From Bolinopsis microptera (lineage: Eukaryota > Ctenophora > Tentaculata > Lobata > Bolinopsidae): 64,000 bases of DNA. This document shows, piece by piece, positions 35,201-45,262 of the stretch (within the stretch, counting starts at the first letter, position 1; each line of letters opens with the position of its first letter). The notes beneath the pieces were generated by a model. It was not told the origin of the DNA and did not search any database. It saw only the letters and a program-made list of their open reading frames with translations. The DNA is taken from assembly GCF_026151205.1 (NCBI RefSeq), contig NC_087077.1:16404983-16468982 (forward strand), written 5' to 3'. Position numbers and translations under genes: made by a program.

Positions 35201-38200
35201 AGCTAAACTCGTCACTGCTGATAACTTTCTCTTCGCAATTCTTCAAGCCGAAACTTGTCCTATGAACTCTAACCCGTGTCTCTTTTACTCATATTGTATT
35301 GTAAACTAGTTTCTCATACTAATTGTAACGTGTATCTCTTACTCAGGATATACAACACGTGGTGCCCCTCTCACACTATATAACAGACAGTGAATTCTGT
35401 CGGTACATGACCAGAAGTAACGACTCTATTGGAGACAATCAGCTCTACCATCTGAGGAAACTGAAACATTACGTCAGAAACCCCGGTCTCAGTGTCACTA
35501 ACCAGAATGTGAGTGGTTGTAACTTAGTGGTGGTTGTTACTGCTAGTTTGTGTAGATCGTGTGTTTTTTGTTTGTTTGAACTGAGTACTGTATAATTGGA
35601 ATGACTGTAGATTCTACCTCTGAGTTGGTTTGCAGGTTATGCCAGTTTACTTAACACGTGAAACATACTTTTGTTTTAAATTGGAGCAGTGGTCAAATCT
35701 TACATCATAACATACCTGGTCCAGGTATGTAGAGATTATTTAGTCCAGGTATTACTTGTACCTGGACTGAATAAGATCTCAAGACTTAGCACAACAGTCA
35801 ACACTCAGTCAACACTCAGTCAACTCTCAGTCAACACTCAGTCAACACTCAGTCAACACTCAGTCAACACTCAGTCGAAACACTCAGTCAACACTCACTC
35901 TTAATTTTCTCAGGACATCCGTGAGATCTGTCTGAAGAAGTGGGAGGTTCCTAATGAAATGAGAAAGAGGAGGTTAAGAGAACGCCCAATGGAAACAGCT
36001 GAACGTCTTCTCAACTCAACTCTATTTAGAGGTTTTTACACGCGAATTAATCAAATTTTATTTGAAAATTCAAATAAATTTTACAACAATGTATTACATT
36101 TACACTTTACACAATACCAAAAGATCTACTATGAGGCAGAAAAAATTAATTATATTATAATGTTTAGATATAATCGAAATCCAGCATAGGTTTAAATCTG
36201 AGGTCTTGAGCTACGATACTATGATTGAATTAGATTGAGTTAGATAAGATGAGATTGATTGATGTTATATGTAATACAGGACTAGTGTGGAATATTTCCG
36301 ATATAAAGTGGAAACCCCCTTACTCTTCCCAAATCTAAACAACACTCGATTCTTATTTCCCGTCCGGCCGCCTCCTTCGTTTAATATGCGCTACAACTAA
36401 ACTTGAATAATAAAACCACATCACATGACAAACACAATGTTACGTGTTCAGGATTTCCAGCAGACCTCAACCAGGATAACGTGGGTGGGTTCAGTAGTCG
36501 GTACAGTTGGAAGTGCCATCTCAGATACGGCAAACCTGTTCTCTTACTGGGTCAAGGGGTGAGCAGTTAGTTTAAATTGTAAAACCGTCGCCCTCAAAAA
36601 TGATACGACTCCTGGATAGAATTGTATTCGCTTATTATGTCCTATTCTTAATAAATACCTAATAACTTTTCTATCCTCCATGTCTCAATGATGATCCATT
36701 TAATCTAACCTTTCATCTGATCTGCCTGAAAATACATAATCTTAAAACCAAGACTCACCCTTCATCCCTCCTTCTCTTTTATTTCCATATATCCCAGTAG
36801 ATCACACTGACACACTGCCATCTACACCATTTTCATGCAATTATCGGACAGGTTTCACCTCAACCCGCCTGTAATTACCCACCAAAGCGGCTATAATATA
36901 GAGCTGGATCTAATATACCATATTTGGTATGATTAGGCCGGCCTCTCTCTCTGATCAGGGTATAATGTCTAGCCTGGCCTGTATTATATGAGTGTGTGGG
37001 TGTGGGTGTGTGTGTGTGCCTGTTACTGGGTATTTAGAATAAGGACATGGTTCATGGTGCTCTAATCGATTAGAGGCCCTTTTCACTCCCCAGTTTACTT
37101 ATAATTAGAGGCCACTTTCACCCCTCATTTTACTTATAATTAGAGGCCACTTTCACCCCTCATTTTACTTGTGATTAGAGGCCACTTTCACCCCTCATTT
37201 TACTTATAATAAGAGGCCACTTTCACCCCTCATTTTACTTGTTATTAGAGGCCACTTTCACCCTTCATTTTACTTGTGATTAGAGGCCACTTTCACCCCT
37301 CATTTTACTTGTTATTAGAGGCCACTTTCACCCTTCATTTTACTTGTGATTAGAGGCCACTTTCACCCCTCATTTTACTTATAATTAGAGGCCACTTTCA
37401 CCCTTCATTTTACTTATAATTAGAGGCCACTTTCACCCCTCATTTTACTTATAATTAGAGGCCACTTTCACCCTTCATTTTACTTGTGATTAGAGGCCAC
37501 TTTCACCCCTCATTTTACTTGTGATTAGAGGCCACTTTCACCCCTCATTTTACTTGTGATTAGAGGCCACTTTCACCCCTCATTTTACTTATAATTAGAG
37601 GCCACTTTCACCCTTCATCTTACTTGTGATTAGAGGCCACTTTCACCCCTCATTTTACTTGTGATTAGAGGCCACTTTCACCCCTCATTTTACTTGTGAT
37701 TAGAGGCCACTTTCACCCCTCATTTTACTTGTGATTAGAGGCCACTTTCACCCCTCATTTTACTCGTGATTCGAGGCCACTTTCACCCCTCATTTTACTT
37801 GTGATTAGCGGCCACTTTCACCCCTTATTTTACTTGTGACTAGAGGCCACTTTCACCCCTCATTTTACTTGTGATTAGCGGCCACTTTCACCCCTCATTT
37901 TACTTATAATTAGAGGCCACTTTCACCCTTCATTTTACTTGTGATTAGAGGCCACTTTCACCTCTCATTTTACTTATAATTAGAGGCCACTTTCACCCCT
38001 CATTTTACTTGTGATTAGAGGCCACTTTCACCCCTCATTTTACTTACTTTTAAACTAATTACAACACTACAAATCTATTACATTTATTGAGGACCCCGAA
38101 CTCAATTTTGATTCTCTACTGACTCTGCTGATCTGCACTGTTTCACTTTGTAAAAGAAGTGCGCAATGATCGGAGAAGGTAGTTTTGATGATGAGGGTAA

Positions 38201-41200
38201 CAGGTCCTCAATCTCGTTACAGGATGATACGCCAAAGAATGACAGGAATGTTAACGAAGATATGTTATCCCCGCAACGTTTCACACCTATCCTGAACTCA
38301 TCCACATCCTCTGAAAGTACTCAACAGCGACAAGGTAACACTCTTCAATACCAGTTTGCCTACATCAAAGACGGCACTTGTAACACCTGTAATGATGTTC
38401 AAGCTAATGACACTGCTCTCACCTGCTTTTTGTGTAAATCGTCATTTCATGCTGTTTGTCGAGATGCTGATAAAGATAGGATCAATAATGCTGTAATCTG
38501 TCCTCGCACTTTCTTCAAAGCATACTCCGACAGAAACGCAACCAAGGGTGTTAACAGTTCCAGATTTGGGACTTTTACGTTTGTGTGTAATGTCTGCAAG
38601 ACACACTCTGAACAGAACTCCGCAGTCAGTGCCGAAAGTAAAGTCGACCTGATTGACAGGCGAGTAGATAATCTGACCCAATCTATGGAGGACATGAAGG
38701 GTTTACTTATGAAAGTTGTGAATATGAAAACATCTCCGGACAAAACTGAAATTTCTTCTCCTCCATCTCCAGCACCAGTTGCCCCTTCATATCGCTCTGT
38801 ATTAATCATGTCCAGCAAAACACCAGGAAATCAAGCAAAAGATCGCCAAGAAGAAGTTGACAAAATCATCAAAGACAACGCCATTCATGCTGACAAACGG
38901 TATGTCAACAAGAAAGGGGACATTGTGGTTGTGTGTCCGACAACGGCTGACAGGGAAAATCTTGTCAAGAAAGTATCCCAGCAACTTCCAGAAATGAAAA
39001 CGCACCAACCACCAGAACGTTTGCCCACAATCTCTGTTGCTAACCTTGCTGATAATTATTCTGAAGAAGATCTAGAAGACCTGCTCCTTCAAGCTCACCC
39101 CAACATTGAGGCATTAAAATCCCAGGGTGAAACATTTTCTGTACTAAAAGTTAAACCTCAGATCAAAAACAGCAGCAAGCATCAAGCTACTATACGAGTT
39201 AGTAACAATATCAGGAAAATCATAGAACAACAGGGAGATCGGCTATACATCAGTTTGTTTAGTTGCAAAGTTTATGATCAATTTCATGTAAAACGATGCA
39301 ACAACTGCCAAGGTTTTGGACACTACAGGTCGGAGTGTGAATCAGAAAAAGCTATTTGTGGTTATTGTACCAAGAATCATACGTCAGAAGATTGTCCAGA
39401 AAAGAAAACTAATAGTCTTATTTCATGCTGCATTAACTGCTCTAAGGGCAAGTATCGGGATGAAAGAAACACACACACGGCATTTGATAGGACATGTCCA
39501 GCTTATGTTGCTAAACAGCAGCATCTCCGCAAAACTATCAATTACTACAGTTCAAAAAACTTGTAAGCAGTGATCTGAAATCCTCTCCGGCGGAGATTCT
39601 TGGCTGTTGCTGGAATGTGAGATCTCTCAATAATAAGATTCAACCAATCATGGAATCTATAATCGACCAAGGAATCTCTGTCCTTTTTGTCACTGAGACT
39701 TGGCTCACCAGCATGAAGAATGATGTTACTGCTACCATCAAGTCTTACGGCTATAACTTGATTCACTACATCAGGAAAGACTCCGCTAAATGCAGAGGCG
39801 GAGGAGTTGGAATTATTTACAATTCAAGTGATTTGAACCTTACTCCTGTGTTTGATAAGTGTAGAGATACGTTTGAAGCGGTTTTAGGCAAATTTCGAGA
39901 CTCATCGGGTGATACTGTCCTCTGTGCTTGTGTTTACCGACCAGGGTCATTGACTGATGTATTTTTTGAAGATTTGGATGAGTTTATTGGGAACATATTC
40001 ATGAAATACAAGAAGTTTTTAATCTGTGGTGATCTTAATATTCATTTGGATGATCATAAATCAAGAAACACGGCCAAACTGACTGAAGTATTGGCCAGCT
40101 ATGGACTGCATCAATACGTGAGAGATCCAACTCACAACAAAGGACATATTCTGGATGTTGTAATCTCCTCCCATCAGATAGTCAATCCAAAGAGTGTCAC
40201 AGTAGACTCGCACACCTCGGAAATGTTCCCAAACTGTGACCATTTCCCGGTTACTTTTAGCCTCACAAAAACAGTTGCAAGCAATCTCAACAAGAAAAAA
40301 GTTATCACATTCAGAAATGTCAAAGAAATTGACAAAAATTGTTTTGCGGATAATCTTGCTGAGGAATTGGTTACTGTAATGGATCCTGAGGGTCTATCAC
40401 AAGCTGAAATGCCGTCATTTGAAAGCCGCATCAGCCTATACAACTCTAAGTGCCTAACTGTGCTGAATAACCATGCTCCTCTCCTCACTAAGGAAATCAA
40501 AGAACGTAAGTCTGCCCCTTGGTTCGATGGTGAATATAAAGCACTTAGAAGCCAAAGAAGAAAAGCCGAGACAAAGTGGAAAATCTCCGGATCTTTAACT
40601 GACAAGAAACACTATGAATTAATCAGAGAGCAGTGCACAGAACTCTCAGACAGGAAGAAACATGAGTTTTTCAAAGTCGAATTCATAAAGCATTCCTATT
40701 CTTCTAAGAGTCTTTTTAGATTTGTGGACACCTTTCTTGATCGGGATAAAAGCATTGTGTTGCCTTCGTCGGAGTCTCTCAAGGACACAGTCGAAAACTT
40801 TAACGTATATTTTCAGGAGAAAATAAAGGCAATACGAAATAACTTTGATCATGTGGAGTCTGACGATCAAACGCCCTCTTACTGCGGAGAAAAACTAGCT
40901 GAGTTCTCTCCAACTACTCTAGAAGAACTAGAGGAGATAATCAAGGCATCTGAGATCAAGTCTTCTTCAATTGACCCTCTACCTGCAAACATCTTTAAAG
41001 AAAACCTTGAGGTTCTACTACCCGTCTTAGTTGACATAGTAAATGCTTCATTATCTTCTGGCAGTATTGATGGCGCTAAACTAGCTCATATCACACCCCT
41101 GATCAAGGGCCAGGGATTAGATAGTGATAATCTCAAGAATTACAGACCAATATCTAACCTTAGTTTTGTGGGCAAGTTGATAGAAAGAGTAGTGCTCAGG

Positions 41201-44200
41201 CGTCTAAATGAACATCTAGAAAACAACAACCTGAACATCCCACAGCAGTCTGGATACAAATCAAAACACAGCACCGAGACTCTGCTTGTGAGAGTTGTTA
41301 ACGATCTACTCATTGCATCTACAGAAAGCAAGGCAACTGTTGTTCTTCTCCTGGATCTCAGCGCAGCTTTTGATACAGTTGACCACTGCAAACTACTGAA
41401 CATCCTCAGAAATGAGTTGGGAATAACAGGGACAGCTTGGAAATGGTTCAGCAGCTTCCTCACAGGTAGATGTCAAACGATTAAAGTTGGAAATGAGGAA
41501 TCTTATGAGATAGTGATTAAGTTTGGAGTCCCACAGGGCTCTGTGCTGGGTCCGGTCCTGTTCAACATCTACATTCGCTCTTTGTACTCAGCAGCACATG
41601 ATTTGAACTTCTCTATCCAGGGTTACGCCGACGATCATCAGCTGTATAAAAGTTTCAAGCCAAACGAGGAGCCCACCGTCCTTATCAACGATGTTCCCAA
41701 ATGTTTCCAAGAAATTAATGACTGGATGAAAAAACATTATCTACAGCTCAATGCAGGAAAAACTGAGATTCTTGTCTTTGGGACACCGCTTGTTCTCCAG
41801 CAGCTGTCTATAGGGGGCGTGTTTGTTAACTCTGAGACGTGTGTCAGGCTGTCACCTGTTGCAAAGAACCTCGGATTTCGTCTCGACTCTCAACTAAACT
41901 TTGGTGAGCAAATCAAGCAACTTAAAACATCGTGTTTTCTGAAACTAAGAGACCTTGCTCATGCTAAGATGAAAACATTCCTCACAACCAAACAGATGGT
42001 AACACTGACTCAAGCAATTGTAATCTCATCGCTTGACTACTGCAATGCACTTTACTATGGTTGTAGTCAAGCCTCAATTACGCAGCTGCAGAACATTCAG
42101 AACCGAGCATGCCGTCTGGTTTTTGGATTAAAGAAGAGAGACTCAGTCGAGGAGAAGCTCAAATCCCTTCATTGGCTCAAGGTGAAGGAGAGGATTGAGT
42201 TTAAGTTATGCTTACTGATTTTCAAAGCAGTCAATGGTGTTGCTCCTGCATATCTGTGTGATCTAGTAACATTTGTTAGTTCGAGTAGCAGAAGAACTTC
42301 CTCCTTACACCTACCCGTCGGATCTACAAGATCACACCCAAGAGCGTTTCAGACTGTTGCTCCGAAAATCTGGAACCAACTACCAATTGAAATTAAGACT
42401 TGTTCCGATGTTGATCTGTTCAAAACATTATTAAAAACTCACCTGTTTAAGAAAAGTTATGGCATGAGCGATTAATTGACAATATAATAACTTTATGTTA
42501 TTTGCTTAAACTGTTTAGGATGCAACCTAATGTCATGATCTTTTTGAACTTATTAGCATTTAGACTGTTAGCTCGCTTCACAAGCATGTCATCTTCGTTC
42601 CAAAACTTTTTATGTCCTATGCATACACTCCTTGATAGTTATCTTGATCTAGTATCTTTGTTTCACACAATAGAGCATAAGTTTTGTGGTTTATCCACTG
42701 GGCTTAGAGTTTGTGTTTAAGCTTAGCTACCAAATTTTATTATTATTATTTATTATAATTAGAGGCCACTTTCACCCCTCATTTTACTTGTGATTAGAGG
42801 CCACTTTCACCCTTCATTTTACTTGTGATTAGAGGCCACTTTCACCCCTCATTTTACTTATAATTAGAGGCCACTTTCACCCCTCATTTTACTTGTGATT
42901 AGAGGCCACTTTCACCCCTCATTTTACTTGTGATTAGCGGCCACTTTCACCCCTCATTTTACTTGTGATTAGAGGCCACTTTCACCCCTCATTTTTTCAC
43001 CCCACTAAACTGGCATGGTGGCTGGTGTTTAATCTTTTAGAATTGATGAAATGTCGTTATAACGGCTTTGATAATCAAATATAAATTAAAAACAAAGGCC
43101 AGAATCATGCACGATACACGGTATAACAGTGACAATGTATTTCAGACTAAGCACGTGTTTTTCTTCAACGGAGATCTCCACACATGGACACGTGATCAGC
43201 ACATGCAGATAGAGCTCCCACGTGACACAATCGTAGAAGCGCAGGTACAGGAAACAGATTTTGTAAAACTCTTTCAATGTTTTGAGACATCTCATTTGAT
43301 GTATTTCAGTTATTTAGGTCGTAACATTTCACTTACCGTTCCCACTATAAATAAACCCTGCGTTTAACAGAGGGTAAATGTACTCAACACAATCCCCATC
43401 ACCTATACAAGACGTGTAATGAACTAAAGTAGCTGATGGTTTTGTAGTCGCATAGTAAGAACTTTATATTATACATAATGTTCACTTACTCTGATCGACT
43501 AGCAAGCGAAACAGTTATCTCAATTTAAAACTACTGTATTCTTGTGTTCAGGTAGCAGAAGTGTTTTCGGGAGAGAACAGTGGCATGAGGACCTACAACG
43601 TGGTTATAACTGATGGAATAGTGATCGGTGGACAGGAGATATACCACAAGCCGTACAGTGAGAGGTACCTTTCTTTTACCTGTCTTTTAAACGTGGATAT
43701 AATAATGGCATCCTTTCCAACTTGTATAGTTCTTGATTTCGATACATCTTCGGGGTGTGGTTAACTTGAAGTTTTAATTTGTGTTCAGAAAACTATAAAA
43801 TGTATTTCTGTCGGAAATTAGTAAACAGGGCACACGGCCTGTACTGGCAATATCAGATGGTAATTTGTTCCGAAACCTTCCGAATGCTACAACATGACCG
43901 TTTTATATGGATAATATAATGACGATATATTTTCTTACTAAGCAACAGTTCCCACACACATAAGAACAGGTCTACATGACCCAGATATGTCTCAAACAGT
44001 CAGTCTAGCATGAACGGTTAATTTGCTCTTTAAAATGTTAACATCACTTTAGACCTGAGTAGGGCTTCTCAGTTGGAGTGTAACTGTATAGTGGCCGGTG
44101 GGACGGAAGTGAGATTTAGGGTGTTAAGTTACCGGTTAGTTTGTTGACTTGTTAAGTCTGGTCCGAATCTTAGCAGAGTTTCGGGGGGATATAAGGTTTA

Positions 44201-45262
44201 TGTTTCACGCAGTTCAACTCTAGTTTGTAGTATAAGTATAAGTATGTAAGTACATGAACAATTTTTTAACCTTTTAGAATTTTGGGCTTGATATGCATTA
44301 CGCAATACGCATATTATATATTGCTGACGTCGGATGGCAAATAAAAAATCGAAACGATACTAGTTACAAATTAACTTGGTGCCCCTCTGAACAACCCACT
44401 AAATCCACATCACCCCCAGAATAGGGTTGGTGGAGAAAATGTGTAAAACGACTCGCAAGGAGAGCGCCACTAAGTGGCAGGAGGCGATGTCCATCAAGTC
44501 TCTGTTGTACAGATTAGAACACTTCAATCAACTGACCAGTTCCCTCAGAGTGGAGTACTTCAAGGGACACAGCACTCCCAGGTAAACTGGTTTTTTCTAA
44601 TAGCTCTGTTTCTAAGCTGAACAATTATACCCCACCTCTCCCAATCTGAATTCAATTAGCCCCGCCCTTCCGACTTTATTATCCTCACAATACTTTCTAG
44701 TCTCTAATTTTCAATAATGGATAGGCAATGACAACCTCACCTCAGTGACTAAGTTGTTAATAGAAGACCGTTATTAAGCTGTTTGTTATCCCAGGTTGGC
44801 CCACTGCGTGGACGACCAGAAATTGCTGGTCCAGGGCATCATATTCGTCCGGCACATCAAGGAGCCGTGGAACATGGAGCTGAGCACCAAGTTGAAGAAG
44901 TTCTACTTTTTCAACTGTAAAACTAGGAGCTCGCAGTACGAGTGGCCAGCTGATGCTGCTGCTGATTTTGGGTAGGCAATTGGGGAGAGATTAGAGTTGT
45001 TGGTTAAAGATTGTGAATTTGATAATTGTTTCAGATTTACGTGCATTTTTTACAATTGTATCATTAATCACTTTTTTAAAATTTAAAACAGATAATTAAT
45101 TACTAATTAGTCCAATGTCCCAGCTACACCCGCCTTTCCTCTCTCCACTGGACCTGGGACCCCAGGATATGGAACCAGATCCTCCAGGAGGCTCCAATCA
45201 CAGACAAACTTCTGGAAGCCTTCCTTGCCAGAGTTAATCCCAACAAACTTAAAAACACGTGA
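29234..45262 (+). CDS. CMTR1: Cap-specific mRNA 2'-O-methyltransferase 1
   Basis: Eighteen coding exons join in phase to about 891 aa: 29234-29513, 29659-29849, 30050-30164, 30351-30516, 30686-30823, 31104-31270, 31550-31729, 34010-34135, 34365-34497, 34924-35026, 35347-35508, 35914-36031, 36452-36558, 43146-43244, 43552-43664, 44420-44581, 44795-44971 and 45124-45262. It methylates the ribose of the first transcribed nucleotide (cap1) in the nucleus. The order of parts is: basic NLS-like segment (PKKKR, about residue 50), G-patch ([16 protein letters not shown], about 157-195), RrmJ/FtsJ methyltransferase with SAM loop [11 protein letters not shown] (about 330), then a guanylyltransferase-like domain and a C-terminal WW-like segment (YEWPADAA, about 834). 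The catalytic K-D-K set is visible in AMKMA, MGDGG and CKTFD. Introns 7 and 13 are expanded by a nested gene and a LINE/satellite block. Confidence 0.96.
31848..33602 (+). CDS. C2H2 zinc-finger gene nested in CMTR1 intron 7
   Basis: A 584-aa intronless frame on the same strand as CMTR1 lies wholly inside intron 7 (31730-34009). ATG 31848 lies 7 nt after a TTTCTCTAG acceptor. The N-terminus has acidic IKQE/VKYE motifs. About thirteen finger units follow, including [48 protein letters not shown] and CSYCSKHF, ending CPGCREEF...HMKYC. One unit has lost its second cysteine (CSKYDF where the paralog at 27513 has CSLKCGF). It is a tandem paralog of 27513-29003. The adjacent acceptor raises the possibility that it is also an alternative terminal exon of CMTR1 transcripts. 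Confidence 0.88.
   Translation: MDNVHGYLCGSSTIKQEIVDFELTSSEPPSTSFTIQEVQNTSHQSDCTISNILLSDSGGVVKYEVVETITNPVITNDDIEKEQHVDQPSCSNVGTGSKAVPNQALICEICSFEAYNKIGFNVHLRAMHDNDRVRCSKCGTMVVKNGLEFHLKKHLTRANGLMACSKYDFKGSRRQLWKHRQKDHVLSFKSRLNRRCYYCKHCQLRFDRRDILEKHRERHYIKTKYSCKICNSFFANSWYLENHVARRLCINSGRKSLVCQYCNRKFNTQVYYDIHLRRKHKSSLSYEELAKPILGLTCPVESCRRIFYSLQNMSNHKFRCHKPWRICRYCKLFYPPTELGKHVKQKHANICAQEKGTLKSNIFGCNQCPSSFSTEIEYDYHLLSHSISSTPSVATNDHTHACSYCAKRFSLKSSRDRHEQRMTCRKTPVKKEVVLADIACSYCSKHFSQKSSKERHERKMICQRVQVKKDIKCEMVSPEMRGGNSSSVINSVNTHSEKLDSTKQNNTVSSMKASRVKREINSPKRVGYLCDSCLVRFPNKSALHLHIKQNTCVKQTSHGPCPGCREEFETAKVLKNHMKYCVHL
35795..35900 (+). repeat. 11-bp minisatellite in CMTR1 intron 11
   Basis: About nine copies of an 11-bp unit CAGTCAACACT (one CAGTCAACTCT variant, one interrupted copy). 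It ends about 15 nt before the acceptor of exon 12 at 35913. Confidence 0.9.
37071..38046 (+). repeat. 35-bp satellite, left part (about 28 copies)
   Basis: The unit is GAGGCCACTTTCACCCCTCA followed by TTTTACTTGTGATTA. Common variants are TTATAATTA for TTGTGATTA and CCCTT for CCCCT, arranged in mixed order. The array is interrupted at 38046/42756 by a LINE and resumes after it. Confidence 0.97.
38166..39566 (+). CDS. LINE ORF1: PHD-like and CCHC zinc-knuckle protein
   Basis: 466 aa. Residues about 72-150 carry a C-x2-C ... C-x2-C ... FHAVC ... FVCNVC arrangement like the PHD finger reported in ORF1 of CR1-group elements. A Ser/Pro-rich linker follows. Near residue 378 come two knuckles, [14 protein letters not shown] (C-x2-C-x4-H-x4-C) and [13 protein letters not shown]. 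It presumably binds the element's RNA and forms the RNP. The stop is TAA 39564-39566, preceded in frame by A AAA AAC TTG. Confidence 0.9.
   Translation: MIGEGSFDDEGNRSSISLQDDTPKNDRNVNEDMLSPQRFTPILNSSTSSESTQQRQGNTLQYQFAYIKDGTCNTCNDVQANDTALTCFLCKSSFHAVCRDADKDRINNAVICPRTFFKAYSDRNATKGVNSSRFGTFTFVCNVCKTHSEQNSAVSAESKVDLIDRRVDNLTQSMEDMKGLLMKVVNMKTSPDKTEISSPPSPAPVAPSYRSVLIMSSKTPGNQAKDRQEEVDKIIKDNAIHADKRYVNKKGDIVVVCPTTADRENLVKKVSQQLPEMKTHQPPERLPTISVANLADNYSEEDLEDLLLQAHPNIEALKSQGETFSVLKVKPQIKNSSKHQATIRVSNNIRKIIEQQGDRLYISLFSCKVYDQFHVKRCNNCQGFGHYRSECESEKAICGYCTKNHTSEDCPEKKTNSLISCCINCSKGKYRDERNTHTAFDRTCPAYVAKQQHLRKTINYYSSKNL
39554..39560 (+). promoter_or_regulatory. Candidate -1 ribosomal frameshift site A AAA AAC
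   Basis: In the ORF1 frame the codons read TCA AAA AAC TTG TAA, so the heptamer A AAA AAC fits X XXY YYZ exactly, two codons before the ORF1 stop. A -1 slip continues as CTT GTA AGC AGT GAT, which is the ORF2 frame, open without a stop to 42475. A short hairpin TCTCC-GGC-GGAGA lies at 39584-39596, farther downstream (24 nt) than the usual stimulator spacing. Confidence 0.6.
39560..42475 (+). CDS. LINE ORF2: endonuclease-reverse transcriptase
   Basis: The frame is open from 39515. I give the start as the first codon after the candidate -1 shift, about 971 aa in all. The endonuclease begins at once ([11 protein letters not shown], then [32 protein letters not shown]). The first in-frame ATG (39650) lies after the catalytic first motif, so initiation there would lose part of the endonuclease. 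RT motifs are [57 protein letters not shown] and [12 protein letters not shown]. The C-terminus has the usual WNQLP...FKT-L tail. It would perform target-primed reverse transcription. Confidence 0.93.
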   Translation, partial: LVSSDLKSSPAEILGCCWNVRSLNNKIQPIMESIIDQGISVLFVTETWLTSMKNDVTATIKSYGYNLIHYIRKDSAKCRGGGVGIIYNSSDLNLTPVFDKCRDTFEAVLGKFRDSSGDTVLCACVYRPGSLTDVFFEDLDEFIGNIFMKYKKFLICGDLNIHLDDHKSRNTAKLTEVLASYGLHQYVRDPTHNKGHILDVVISSHQIVNPKSVTVDSHTSEMFPNCDHFPVTFSLTKTVASNLNKKKVITFRNVKEIDKNCFADNLAEELVTVMDPEGLSQAEMPSFESRISLYNSKCLTVLNNHAPLLTKEIKERKSAPWFDGEYKALRSQRRKAETKWKISGSLTDKKHYELIREQCTELSDRKKHEFFKVEFIKHSYSSKSLFRFVDTFLDRDKSIVLPSSESLKDTVENFNVYFQEKIKAIRNNFDHVESDDQTPSYCGEKLAEFSPTTLEELEEIIKASEIKSSSIDPLPANIFKENLEVLLPVLVDIVNASLSSGSIDGAKLAHITPLIKGQGLDSDNLKNYRPISNLSFVGKLIERVVLRRLNEHLENNNLNIPQQSGYKSKHSTETLLVRVVNDLLIASTESKATVVLLLDLSAAFDTVDHCKLLNILRNELGITGTAWKWFSSFLTGRCQTIKVGNEESYEIVIKFGVPQGSVLGPVLFNIYIRSLYSAAHDLNFSIQGYADDHQLYKSFKPNEEPTVLINDVPKCFQEINDWMKKHYLQLNAGKTEILVFGTPLVLQQLSIGGVFVNSETCVRLSPVAKNLGFRLDSQLNFGEQIKQLKTSCFLKLRDLAHAKMKTFLTTKQMVTLTQAIVISSLDYCNALYYGCSQASITQLQNIQNRACRLVFGLKKRDSVEEKLKSLHWLKVKERIEFKLCLLIFKAVNGVAPAYLCDLVTFVSSSSRRTSSLHLPVGSTRSHPRAFQTVAPKIWNQLPIEIKTCSDVDLFKTLLKTHLFKKSYGMSD
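42756..42997 (+). repeat. 35-bp satellite, right part (about 7 copies)
   Basis: The same unit and variant mix as 37071-38046, resuming directly after the LINE's TTATTATTATT tail. The array ends within a unit (CATTTTTTCACCCC) about 150 nt before CMTR1 exon 14. Confidence 0.95.

Larger units (their letters stand above)
38047..42755 (+). mobile_element. CR1/L2-type non-LTR retrotransposon, apparently full-length
   Basis: A two-ORF LINE sits inside the 35-bp satellite in CMTR1 intron 13, in the same orientation as the gene. It has a short 5' leader (about 120 nt), ORF1 with a PHD-like finger and two CCHC knuckles, ORF2 with apurinic endonuclease and reverse transcriptase, a 280-nt 3' UTR, and a TTATTATTATT-type terminal repeat instead of a poly(A) tail. 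Those features are known in the CR1/L2 group. Both ORFs are uninterrupted, so the insertion is young. Only TTA could be a target duplication, and the terminal TTA repeat makes that ambiguous. Confidence 0.93.

Noticed and set aside
36960-37022. (TG)n run as a regulatory element
   Set aside because: A simple GT-rich microsatellite in an intron with no further support.
37071-38046. Direct-repeat array as a CRISPR-like locus
   Set aside because: Units are contiguous 35-bp repeats without unique spacers, in an animal intron.
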